From Candidatus Atribacteria bacterium UBA6251 (GTDB taxonomy: Bacteria; Atribacterota; Phoenicimicrobiia; Phoenicimicrobiales; Phoenicimicrobiaceae): a stretch of DNA of 36,824 bases. The DNA lies in contig DJVR01000062.1 of assembly GCA_002441285.1 (NCBI GenBank), positions 1 through 36,824 of the forward strand, in the 5' to 3' direction. Positions 15,799 to 24,095 of the stretch are shown here, in pieces. Below the pieces are notes generated by a model, which worked only from the letters and a program-made list of their open reading frames with translations, did no database searches and was not told the origin of the DNA. A program made the position numbers and the translations under genes. The first letter of the stretch is position 1. Each line of letters opens with the position of its first letter.

Positions 15799-17421
15799 GT
15801 TGGAAAACTAGACCCGATTTATAGGGGATTGAGACTAATAGATTCCAGTTTCTTAGACCTCCTAATTTCTTTTTGTTGGAAAACTAGACCCGATTTATAG
15901 GGGATTGAGACTTAACCCTTAAAGCAGTTCTCATCGTGTCAGTTAAGATGTTGGAAAACTAGACCCGATTTATAGGGGATTGAGACGTTCATTTTCTTCA
16001 TCCTCTTCATCCTCAGAACTTTTAGTTGGAAAACTAGACCCGATTTATAGGGGATTGAGACTATTAATCTTTTATGTTTCTCAATCCTTTTTTTCAGTAG
16101 TTGGAAAACTAGACCCGATTTATAGGGGATTGAGACAGATCAATAGTTCTATTAACCCAGCCCCGTAGGAAATATTGTTGGAAAACTAGACCCGATTTAT
16201 AGGGGATTGAGACATTTAAAGTTTTGCAATTATCTGAGAAGTTATAAACGGTTGGAAAACTAGACCCGATTTATAGGGGATTGAGACTTAACACCAATCT
16301 TAACTTGGTTAACTGGTAAGTAATATGTTGGAAAACTAGACCCGATTTATAGGGGATTGAGACATTTAAAGTTTTGCAATTATCTGAGAAGTTATAAACG
16401 GTTGGAAAACTAGACCCGATTTATAGGGGATTGAGACTCGTGAAGGGCTTGCCTCTTAGACCAATCGAGGTTTTGTTGGAAAACTAGACCCGATTTATAG
16501 GGGATTGAGACTCTATTAACCCGGCGAATTCTACCATCCGGGTTATTGAAGTTGGAAAACTAGACCCGATTTATAGGGGATTGAGACTATAAGCAGCAAC
16601 CTGTAAGTAATATTCATAATATATATCGTTGGAAAACTAGACCCGATTTATAGGGGATTGAGACTTCTGTAAAACTACCTTTATTAGCAATCTCATTTAA
16701 TGTTGGAAAACTAGACCCGATTTATAGGGGATTGAGACTGTAATATACTCTGGATACATTCCCTCACTAATTCTCTTGTTGGAAAACTAGACCCGATTTA
16801 TAGGGGATTGAGACTCTGTCCAAGATGCGGGTATGAGTGGATAATTTAAAAAGTTGGAAAACTAGACCCGATTTATAGGGGATTGAGACTTGTCTAATAG
16901 CTTATAAAAATCTTTATGACCATAAAACTGTTGGAAAACTAGACCCGATTTATAGGGGATTGAGACTTTAGAAAAAGTTTAGCATAAAAATGTAAGTTTT
17001 CTAGTTGGAAAACTAGACCCGATTTATAGGGGATTGAGACTGGTTAAACCTTTCATTGTGGACTTTAGTATTGATTTGGTTGGAAAACTAGACCCGATTT
17101 ATAGGGGATGGAGACTAAAAAGGCACTGGAGGATATAGGAGAGAATAAATAAGTTGGAAAACTAGACCCGATTTATAGGGGATTGAGACCTATCACATTC
17201 TATTTGCCTATATCTAACTGGTAATATCTTGTTGGAAAACTAGACCCGATTTATAGGGGATTGAGACTATATCTGGGCCAGTTCTGTCTATCGTCGGGAT
17301 TGTTACTGTTGGAAAACTAGACCCGATTTATAGGGGATTGAGACTCTTTCAGTTTCCAGCCATCCTCTGTTTCCCAATCGTCTCGTTGGAAAACTAGACC
17401 CGATTTATAGGGGATGGAGAG
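15799..17421 (+). CRISPR. CRISPR array, 22 repeats of 37 bp and 21 spacers of 37-41 bp
   Basis: Repeats start GTTGGAAAAC and end GGGGATTGAGAC, with a weak internal CCC/GGG dyad around the central ATTTATA. They begin at 15799, 15875, 15950, 16025, 16100, 16177, 16251, 16327, 16401, 16475, 16551, 16628, 16702, 16778, 16853, 16930, 17004, 17079, 17153, 17231, 17308 and 17385. The leader is on the cas2 side. The last repeat is degenerate (T to G at repeat position 32, C to G at position 37), as expected for the oldest end. Repeat 18 carries the same T32G change; the rest look identical. Spacer 8 (16364-16400) is an exact copy of spacer 6 (16214-16250). The last eight repeat bases, ATTGAGAC, would be the crRNA tag. 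Confidence 0.99.
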
Positions 17422-17825
17422 GTAAAATAAAATTTTTTTATTGGCGTAAAAGTTAATAATATTTCGTTCCAGGGGTTATGCATAAGGAGAATGACAGTGG
17501 ATATTGAAAAAATTCTTCTCAAAGAAAATTGAAATATCAAAAATATACCAATAAAAGGATTAATTTATCTTTATTAAGCGATATTTAAGGGAAAATTAGT
17601 ATTAATTTTATATTTTAAAGAAATTAAAGAGGTTTGGGATATTTCTACTTAATGAGGTTTTAATTTAAGGAGGGGGAATAGGGAAGGTCCTACTAGTGAT
17701 ATTTTTACGCATAATTAGAAATATTTTATGATTCAATACTTTTCCATATAGACCATTTTACTGAAATAATGGCGGGAAAATAGTAGTTTAATAGTTAAGT
17801 ATTATAGTATTTTAGGGGTTTAAAA

Positions 17826-17874
17826 ACAAAAAAACAGAGCAAGGATATTAATCTTTCCTACTCTGTTTTTTTGT
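17826..17874 (+). terminator. Terminator hairpin downstream of the CRISPR array
   Basis: Perfect 14-bp arms (ACAAAAAAACAGAG at 17826-17839, CTCTGTTTTTTTGT at 17861-17874), with an inner AGGA/TCCT pairing, and a T7 run in the right arm. It would stop the pre-crRNA transcript on the plus strand. The A/T symmetry means it could also act on the minus strand. Confidence 0.8.
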
Positions 17875-17983
17875 TAAGTTATTTTAATTGGCTTAAAGGT
17901 GAAATCCATATCGGTATCGGTAAATATGTTCCTGCTCCTCTTCTTATTCCACTATTTTTATGTTTATGAATAATATTTTATAT

Positions 17984-18032
17984 TTGACCATACAAACCTT
18001 AAGGTTTACCGATAATTTTTTGGTAAATTACC
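17984..18032 (+). promoter_or_regulatory. Operator-like palindromes in a candidate long-spacer promoter
   Basis: TTGACC (17984-17989) and GATAAT (18011-18016) are 21 nt apart, and the perfect palindrome AAACCTTAAGGTTT (17994-18007) is centred in that spacer. A second palindrome, GGTAAATTACC, follows at 18022-18032. A dyad inside an overlong -35/-10 spacer is the layout of MerR-family promoters, but 21 nt is longer than their usual 19-20. The MFS start is about 185 nt downstream. No MerR gene is in the window. Confidence 0.35.
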
Positions 18033-18200
18033 GAGAAGGTTAGTTAAAGAATAAAGAAATTATAGCGTTTATTTCTGGAAAAGTAAGGCAAAGATTATTA
18101 TTTTTGGAAGAGAAAAAATGAAAATTTAAGCTGCATATTTAAAGAATTAGTTTTATAATAAACTTATATAAGAGTTAAAAACCTTAAGAATTGGAGATTT

Positions 18201-19574
18201 ATGTCGGATCAAAATATAAAGAAAAAAATATTATTAAGTTGCACTCTGGGCGCCTTTATTGCTCCTTATATGATTTCTGCTATTAATGTCGCTATTCCTC
18301 CTATAGGCAGAGAGTTTCAATTGAGTACTACCACTATGAACTGGATAGTATTATCCTTAAGTTTATTTATGGCGGTTTTTATTTTACCTTTTGGTAAATT
18401 GGCGGATATATATGGAAGAAAGAAACTTTTACTATTGGGGATAAGTATTTTTACTTTAGCTTCCTTATTTTGTGGTCTATCCATTAATGTTATAATGTTA
18501 ATCGCTTTTCGAATTTTACAGGGTACCAGCGCAGGAATGATTTCGGTTACCTCAATATCCTTACTAAGCTCTGCTTACTCAAGAGAAGAAAGGGGCAAGG
18601 CATTAGGTATAAATGTTGCTGCCACCTATATTGGTTTATCTTCTGGTCCCTTTTTAGGGGGATTTTTAACTCAGTATTTAGGCTGGAGAAGTGTCTTCTT
18701 TTTAGTGGTACCCCTGGGAATTACTTTAATTATTTTATTATCCAGTTTTAAACAAGATTGGATAGATGCAGAAGGAGAAAAATTTGATTTCCAGGGCTCT
18801 TTAATTTATAGTAGTGGTTTATTTGGAGTAGTGGGTGGGCTTTCCTTGATTCATCATTTCCTGGGGTTACCTATGGTCTTTTCAGGGTGTATCTTGATAG
18901 CTCTTTTTTTGTTTTATGAAAAGAGGGTCAAGATTCCTATCCTGGATGTTAATTTATTAAAAACAAATCGGGTGTTGTTCTTCTCCTCTCTTGCTGCCTT
19001 GATAAATTATAGTGCTACTTTTGTAATTTCATATCTGCTCAGTTTATATTTACAATATGTCAAGGGGTTAGAACCTCAACAAGCAGGCTTGGTTCTGATT
19101 GCTCAACCCTTTATGCAGGCTTTATTTTCTCCTCTGGCAGGGAGTATATCGGATCGCCTTGATCCACAAATAGTGGCTTCTTTTGGTATGGCTATCACCA
19201 CTATAGGTCTGGGATTGCTGATCTTTTTAGGGGGAAATTCATCTCTTCTGTATATCATATTTGCCCTTTTTATAGTTGGTTTTGGTTTTGCCTTCTTTTC
19301 ATCACCCAATACTAATGCAGTAATGAATTCGGTAAAAAGAAGATATTATGGTGTAGCTTCCGGAGTACTTGGTTCGGCACGAACAGTTGGGCAGGCTTTA
19401 AGTATGTCCATAACCTCTTTAGTAATGATTATTTATATGGGGAATATCTCTATCAGTCGAGATTATCATCCGGGCTTTTTAGAGAGTGTCAAAGTTACTT
19501 TTGTTATCCTTACTATTCTCTGTTTTTTGGGAATATTTGCTTCTATTGCCCGGGGTAAGACCAAAGTGAATTAA
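18201..19574 (+). CDS. MFS transporter, EmrB/QacA-like DHA2 family exporter
   Basis: 457 residues, integral to the cytoplasmic membrane, with about 13-14 hydrophobic segments. The loop between helices 2 and 3 carries the MFS signature as GKLADIYGRKKLLLLG. Helix 5 has the antiporter motif as AATYIGLSSGPFLGGFLTQYLGWRSVFF, typical of drug/proton antiporters. The second half repeats the loop as GSISDRLDPQIV. These features place it in the drug:H+ antiporter group, but some such proteins export metabolites and the substrate cannot be inferred. The ATG follows TTGGAGATTT. It stands alone, with CdaR-type regulator 44 nt downstream in the same direction, so the two may be cotranscribed. Confidence 0.85.
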   Translation: MSDQNIKKKILLSCTLGAFIAPYMISAINVAIPPIGREFQLSTTTMNWIVLSLSLFMAVFILPFGKLADIYGRKKLLLLGISIFTLASLFCGLSINVIMLIAFRILQGTSAGMISVTSISLLSSAYSREERGKALGINVAATYIGLSSGPFLGGFLTQYLGWRSVFFLVVPLGITLIILLSSFKQDWIDAEGEKFDFQGSLIYSSGLFGVVGGLSLIHHFLGLPMVFSGCILIALFLFYEKRVKIPILDVNLLKTNRVLFFSSLAALINYSATFVISYLLSLYLQYVKGLEPQQAGLVLIAQPFMQALFSPLAGSISDRLDPQIVASFGMAITTIGLGLLIFLGGNSSLLYIIFALFIVGFGFAFFSSPNTNAVMNSVKRRYYGVASGVLGSARTVGQALSMSITSLVMIIYMGNISISRDYHPGFLESVKVTFVILTILCFLGIFASIARGKTKVN

Positions 19575-19618
19575 ATTTATTTTATTAAAAATTTGTATAG
19601 GAAGAAAGAAATTTGCCT

Positions 19619-20845
19619 ATGAAAATTACCCAACAACTTGCTCAGGATATAGTCAATAAAACAATGAAGATCCTGGGAAGAAATATTAATATTATGGATG
19701 AAAACGGAGTAATTATTGGTTCAGGGGATAAGAGTCGTTTAAATCAATTCCATGAAGGGGCAGCTCAGGTAATTAAAGAAGGAAAAAAGTTAGAAATTTA
19801 TTCTAAGGATATAAATCATTTAGTAGGTGCAAAACCAGGGATTAACCTTCCCATAGAGTATAATAATGAAATTATTGGAGTAGTAGGTATAACTGGTGAG
19901 CCAAATGAAGTGAGTCCTTTTGGAGAAGTGATTAAGATGACTGTAGAGATGATGCTGCAGCAAGAATTTTTATTAAAAGAATTACAGTTAGAACAGCAAG
20001 CCCGAGAAAATTTTATTCAGGATTTAATTTCTGGGAGGATTGGGAATAATCAAGAGCTATTTATTACTCGAGGACAAATTGTGGGCTACGATATTCTCCT
20101 TCCTAGAGTAGCCCTGGTTGTAGATATTTATCAGTTTGAAAGGACTACAAAACAGAGTTTACAAACATTTAAAGGAATGAAAGAAGGAGAAATTTATTTG
20201 CAGAGATTAAAGAATGAGGTAGTAACAACTATTCAGGAGATATTTAGAGATAATCCCCAGGAGATTGTAGCTTATACTGGTGGGGATAGATTTGTAGTTT
20301 TAAAGACCATCGACCAGCTTGATTCAGAGGAAATTTTAAGAAAAAAATTATTTCGGGTAGGAGAACAAATAAAAAAGATTATTTCTCAGAAGATGAATTT
20401 TAAAGTCACTATTGGTATTGGAGAATACCATCAAGGGATTAAAGGTTTGAGTAGGTCATTCAAAGAGGCTATTCAAGCCTTAGATGTAGGTGCTAAATTG
20501 GAAAGGGCAGGGAATATTTATCATATCAATGATTTAGGAATAGGTAGGATATTGACCGAGATAAGAAAAGATACTCAACAAGAGATTATTAAAAAGATTT
20601 TCCGTACTGCAAAAGATGCTAAGCAAAAGAAAGTGAATGAAACGCTTCTGGAAACTCTAAATGCTTTTTTTGATAATAATTTAAGTATTTCCAAAACCGC
20701 TCAAGCTATTTATATTCATCGGAATACTTTATTATACAGGTTAAAAAAAATAAAAGAGTTGACCGGGTTAGATCCCAAAAATTTTGATGATGCAGTCCAG
20801 CTAAGGATAGCATTAAAAATGAAGCTCTATCAAGAAAGAGATTAA
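19619..20845 (+). CDS. cdaR: CdaR-type sugar-diacid transcriptional regulator
   Basis: About 408 residues. The N-terminus is a putative sugar-diacid recognition domain (KITQQLAQDIVNKTMKILG through INIMDENGVIIGSG to about 130). A degenerate GGDEF-like middle domain contains YTGGDRFVVLKT. The C-terminus is a PucR-type helix-turn-helix (LSISKTAQAIYIHRNTLLYRLKKI). CdaR proteins activate genes for glucarate, galactarate and glycerate use. A glycerate kinase and an acid-type TRAP transporter lie downstream on the same strand, so they are plausible targets. The ATG at 19619 is chosen because homologues begin at MKIT; a TTG at 19613 adds two residues and is slightly better spaced from AGGAAG. Confidence 0.88.
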   Translation: MKITQQLAQDIVNKTMKILGRNINIMDENGVIIGSGDKSRLNQFHEGAAQVIKEGKKLEIYSKDINHLVGAKPGINLPIEYNNEIIGVVGITGEPNEVSPFGEVIKMTVEMMLQQEFLLKELQLEQQARENFIQDLISGRIGNNQELFITRGQIVGYDILLPRVALVVDIYQFERTTKQSLQTFKGMKEGEIYLQRLKNEVVTTIQEIFRDNPQEIVAYTGGDRFVVLKTIDQLDSEEILRKKLFRVGEQIKKIISQKMNFKVTIGIGEYHQGIKGLSRSFKEAIQALDVGAKLERAGNIYHINDLGIGRILTEIRKDTQQEIIKKIFRTAKDAKQKKVNETLLETLNAFFDNNLSISKTAQAIYIHRNTLLYRLKKIKELTGLDPKNFDDAVQLRIALKMKLYQERD

Positions 20846-21165
20846 AATAAATTAAATCTTGCTACTATTTCTATCATCCAAGTCTCGATTTTAAATAGTA
20901 GGAGAGTATTGTATATATTCTTTTCTGTGGTTATGAGTAGACGAAACAAGTTTAGTAATCTCATTACTCTATTTCCCAAAATCGTTTTAATTAATCGGAA
21001 AATTGGGACAGTAAAAGCTAAAGGCTGAACTATGAATAAAAAGATTTTTAAAAATTTTATCGAATATTTTTATTATAGAGTTGATATGATAAAATCAATG
21101 TTATATCTTTAGAAATATATTGTAACATATTTAATTATTCTAAAACCAATAAGATGTGGTGCAAG
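20846..21165. other. 320-nt intergenic region upstream of the methyltransferase
   Basis: No gene is apparent. A 9-bp inverted repeat (CTACTATTT at 20862-20870, AAATAGTAG at 20893-20901) with a 22-nt loop follows cdaR. It has no T-run, so it is at best a weak terminator. TTGAT...ATCAA (21081-21098) lies about 70 nt before the methyltransferase and overlaps TTGATA. No convincing promoter pair was found. Confidence 0.45.
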
Positions 21166-22728
21166 ATGAATAATAAAGACGTAAATTTAAAAACAAAAAA
21201 AGAACTACAAGAAGCAATATTGAAAGAGAAAGATAAGGGAACGCTTGATATAGAAATAGGTCGTAAATATGGGGTTACATTTAAATATATTGAACGACTT
21301 ATGACCCAATCTCAGGGTATAAATATTAGTTCTTTAAAGATTTCAAAAAAGGTTAAAAATCTATACCCCAAAGATTTTAAAGAAGAAACATCTACTGTTT
21401 GGAGTTTTAAACAAAGAGGAAGTTGGGCTACTCATAGTGGAGAATATAGAGGTAATTGGTCACCCTATATTCCTCGAAATGTGATAATTAAATATTCTAA
21501 ACCTGGTGAATTAATTTTAGATTATTTTTGTGGTGCTGGAACAACAGCAGTAGAATGCAAATTATTAAACAGAAAATGTATTGCATTTGATATTAATGAA
21601 AAAGCCATTGAATTAGCAAAAAAGAATATATGTTTTAATATTAATTCATTAAATTTATCTTTTAATAAAGATCATGCTCAAATTTATGAACCTAGTTTAT
21701 TAGTTGGTGATGCAAGAAATTTATCATCTTTAAAAGATGATTCGATTGATTTAATTTGTGCCCATCCTCCCTATGCAAATATTATTCATTATACAGACTT
21801 TAAAAAAGAAGATTTATCATTTCTAGATATTGATGAATTTTTAAAAGAAATGGAAAAAGTTGCAAAAGAAAGTTTTAGAGTGCTAAAACCAGAAAGACAT
21901 TGTGCAATTTTAATAGGAGATACTCGAAGAAAAAAATATATAATTCCCTTGGGTTTTAAACTAATAGACATCTATTTAAAGGCAGGTTTCAAGCTAAGAG
22001 AACTTGTGATAAAAAGACAACATAATTGTAAAACAACTGGATTTTGGTATAAAAATAGTATCAAATATAATTTTCTTCTATTAGCTCATGAGTATTTACC
22101 TATTTTTGAAAAACCAAAACCTTCTACTTTTGAAATAAAAGAAAAAAAGATAGGTTATAATTTAATTAATATAATTATAGATAAACCTGCATTAGAGAGA
22201 AAATTAAATGAACTTGAAACGACAACGGTATGGATTTTACCAGAAAAAGATTTTGAAAATCACTTAAACAAGAATATATTAGATAGATATTTAGATGGAG
22301 ATGAATATTTAACAATATTTTTAGAATCTAAATCTCAACATAAAGTAAAAAGAGTTACAAAAAGAGAACAGCAAAGAAAGAAATTAGTTTTAATTAAATC
22401 GCCATATTTAGAAAATCACCCAACATCAAATATACAATACTATTTACAAGAAATAAATGATGTAGTAAATAGTGAATTAAAAACTATAAGTAATAATGGG
22501 TATATTGTAATTCAAACAATTGATATTAGAGAAGGGAGATATATACGACCATTAGCGAAAGAAATAATTGATATGCTTAAACAAAAAATATTAAGACTTA
22601 AAGAGATTGTGATTGTTACAAAAGATAAAACAAAAGAAATAATTTTGGAAAATTGGAGTCAAGACAGTTATCTAAAAATTGTACACCAATACTTGCTTGT
22701 TTATAAAGTATTAAAAAAGGAAGAGTAA
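21166..22728 (+). CDS. Site-specific DNA methyltransferase (amino-methyltransferase) with HTH-like N-terminus and a degenerate second half
   Basis: About 520 residues from the ATG at 21166; an ATG at 21154 adds four residues but has no better ribosome site. Residues about 15-50 look like a helix-turn-helix (TLDIEIGRKYGVTFKYIERLM). The AdoMet site is DYFCGAGTTA at 119-128 and the catalytic motif IV is HPPY at 200-203 (LICAHPPYANIIHY), a variant of the N4-cytosine/N6-adenine (D/N/S)PP(Y/W) motif. Motif order is I then IV. Residues about 350-520 lack both motifs but end with GYIVIQTIDIREGRYIRPL and HQYLLVYKVL, echoing HCAILIGDTRRKKYIIPL and LLAHEYLPIF of the first half. The start of the restriction gene follows the stop with no gap. 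Codon choice is more AT-rich than in neighbouring metabolic genes, suggesting transfer. The recognition site is unknown; GATC is possible only by its partner. Confidence 0.85.
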   Translation: MNNKDVNLKTKKELQEAILKEKDKGTLDIEIGRKYGVTFKYIERLMTQSQGINISSLKISKKVKNLYPKDFKEETSTVWSFKQRGSWATHSGEYRGNWSPYIPRNVIIKYSKPGELILDYFCGAGTTAVECKLLNRKCIAFDINEKAIELAKKNICFNINSLNLSFNKDHAQIYEPSLLVGDARNLSSLKDDSIDLICAHPPYANIIHYTDFKKEDLSFLDIDEFLKEMEKVAKESFRVLKPERHCAILIGDTRRKKYIIPLGFKLIDIYLKAGFKLRELVIKRQHNCKTTGFWYKNSIKYNFLLLAHEYLPIFEKPKPSTFEIKEKKIGYNLINIIIDKPALERKLNELETTTVWILPEKDFENHLNKNILDRYLDGDEYLTIFLESKSQHKVKRVTKREQQRKKLVLIKSPYLENHPTSNIQYYLQEINDVVNSELKTISNNGYIVIQTIDIREGRYIRPLAKEIIDMLKQKILRLKEIVIVTKDKTKEIILENWSQDSYLKIVHQYLLVYKVLKKEE

Positions 22729-23383
22729 ATGCAAGATCCAGAAAATTTTTATACAGACTTTGCTTCTAAAGTTTCTTTCCTAGAATTTATTCATGATGAA
22801 TTTAAAAATGCTAATGTTCCAGTAGAAGAGTTAAAAAAGGAAATAGCTATTTTAAAATCAAAATGCAATTGGAATATAAATGATTTATCAGAATATGTAA
22901 AAAATCATCCTCGAAGTTTTATTATCTTCCAAAATATCTTTCAATTATTAAGATTTACAAATGCCCAGCTTATTCATTTTGTATTTGATATAGTTAAGCT
23001 TAATTCTTTAGATATTAATGCAATATATGAATATATGATTTTAAATCTTAAGCATGATATAGAATTTAGAAATATGTTTTTAAATTTGATAGAAAAAACT
23101 TAAAAAGTTTGATTTAATTATTTTTCATAATTACAAGCCAAAATATTTATTTGAAATAAATTTCTATACGACTGAAGGTACTAAAATTGGGATAAATCAG
23201 AATGAATATATAGATTTAAATAATTATATTAAAGAGAATTTTGAAGACTTTAAATTTTATTGGATTACAGATGGTAATTATTGGCTAACCAACCAAGGGA
23301 AAATAAGATTTATAAACTTACTTAAATATTTCGACAAAATATTCAATATTAATACATTTAAACAACAAATTGACAATTTTTAA
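22729..23383 (+). pseudogene. DpnII/MboI-family type II restriction endonuclease, internally deleted and frameshifted
   Basis: The first 124 codons (22729-23103) are in frame with the ATG that abuts the methyltransferase stop and look like the helical N-terminus of DpnII-type enzymes. They end at TAA just after an A6 run (23093-23098). The next frame, open to TAA at 23381-23383, encodes about 93 residues: KKFDLIIFHNY, YLFEINFYTTEGTKIG, YWITDGNYWL and FNINTFKQQI. These match from memory the C-terminal catalytic part of DpnII (KRFDFVI, EVNFYSG, WITDGQGW). Joining the halves gives about 217 residues against roughly 288 for DpnII, so some 70 middle residues are missing. A single out-of-frame internal deletion would explain both defects; a +1 in the A6 run explains only the frame. 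The enzyme is probably dead. Confidence 0.78.
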
Positions 23384-23458
23384 TTATTTTTTGTTTTTCA
23401 AAAATTAGGCATCTTTGTAGAATAGCAATACTCATTAATTTATTATTAGTGGTTTATG

Positions 23459-23475
23459 GTGTATTTCGAATACAC
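23459..23475. other. Short perfect inverted repeat
   Basis: GTGTATT-TCG-AATACAC, a 7-bp stem with a 3-nt loop, followed by A6 on the plus strand. It is about 75 nt after the restriction-gene remnant. There is no T-run on the plus strand, so it is a hairpin of unknown role rather than a called terminator. Confidence 0.5.
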
Positions 23476-23544
23476 AAAAAATAATTTAATTTAATACAAA
23501 AAATATTTTAAGGCTTATTTTTATAAAAAAATTTCTAATTTTAC

Positions 23545-23567
23545 TACCCTATTTTTAGGGTATTTTT
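23545..23567 (+). terminator. Intrinsic terminator after the restriction-modification remnant
   Basis: TACCCTA-TTTT-TAGGGTA, a perfect 7-bp stem with a 4-nt loop, directly followed by T5. It lies about 160 nt after the end of the restriction endonuclease frame and should end that transcript. Confidence 0.72.
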
Positions 23568-24095
23568 ACCTCATTAAATTTACCAAACCCTTATAAATAG
23601 CCAATTTTAAAACTTAAGATGGTGATAAAATTGGTTAGAAAAATACAATTTTTGAAGGGTAAAATATAGCTCACTCAAAAACTATGCGAATACAATCGAT
23701 TGCCTTGATTTATTCTTTCTAATCCTAATGCTATGAAATATTTTTGGTCAAACTTATATTAGTTATATTTTGCACATTTAGAATTTCATTTTTATTATAT
23801 AATAAAATAAAAAGATTTGAGTAGTTGATTATTGGAATAGCTTTCCGATAATGACCTTCCCATTATAATTAATTACTAATTACTGTTCCTAGTAATATTT
23901 GTGCAAATAGGATAAAAAAAATGGTTATAAATAATAAAAATTAGTACTATTGTATAAAGGAAATAGCTATTTGTATAGCGAATAATATATTAATAAATGC
24001 TTATTAAAAAGTATAGATCTTAGCAGGTAGTTAGGAGCAGATTTATTCCCCTGACTAACTGAAATAATTAATTTCAATTGAGGTAAGGTATAAAA

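Larger units (their letters stand above)
17422..18200. other. 779-nt gap between the CRISPR array and the MFS gene
   Basis: No open reading frame with a plausible start or ribosome site is seen, and no further repeats or array remnants. The region is very AT-rich. It contains a strong terminator-like hairpin at 17826-17874, about 400 nt after the last repeat, and a palindromic promoter-like cluster at 17984-18032 upstream of the MFS gene. Confidence 0.6.
23384..24095. other. 712-nt intergenic region between the restriction remnant and glycerate kinase
   Basis: Very AT-rich and without a believable gene. It carries the hairpin at 23459-23475 and the terminator at 23545-23567. The last 150 nt must hold the glycerate kinase/TRAP promoter: TTGTAT hexamers occur at 23950-23976, and an imperfect dyad (AGTTAG at 24029-24034, CTAACT at 24055-24060) sits 36 nt before the start codon, a possible operator. 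Confidence 0.5.

Noticed and set aside
15980..16168. Plus-strand open frame inside the CRISPR array
   Set aside because: It is made of repeat and spacer sequence read through in one frame (the repeat-derived GKLDPIYRGLR occurs twice) and has no ribosome site.
16137..16550. Spacers 5 and 10 sharing an 11-nt stretch (TCTATTAACCC) as evidence of a common target
   Set aside because: In reverse complement the shared stretch falls in different open frames in the two spacers, so chance or an unrelated overlap is as likely.
17422..17825. A second array or degenerate repeats beyond the last CRISPR repeat
   Set aside because: I found no further copy or fragment of the repeat in this region.
22729..23103. 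Reading the 124-codon frame as a complete small hypothetical gene
   Set aside because: The following frame continues a DpnII-like protein directly after its stop, so it is better explained as the N-terminal fragment of a broken endonuclease.
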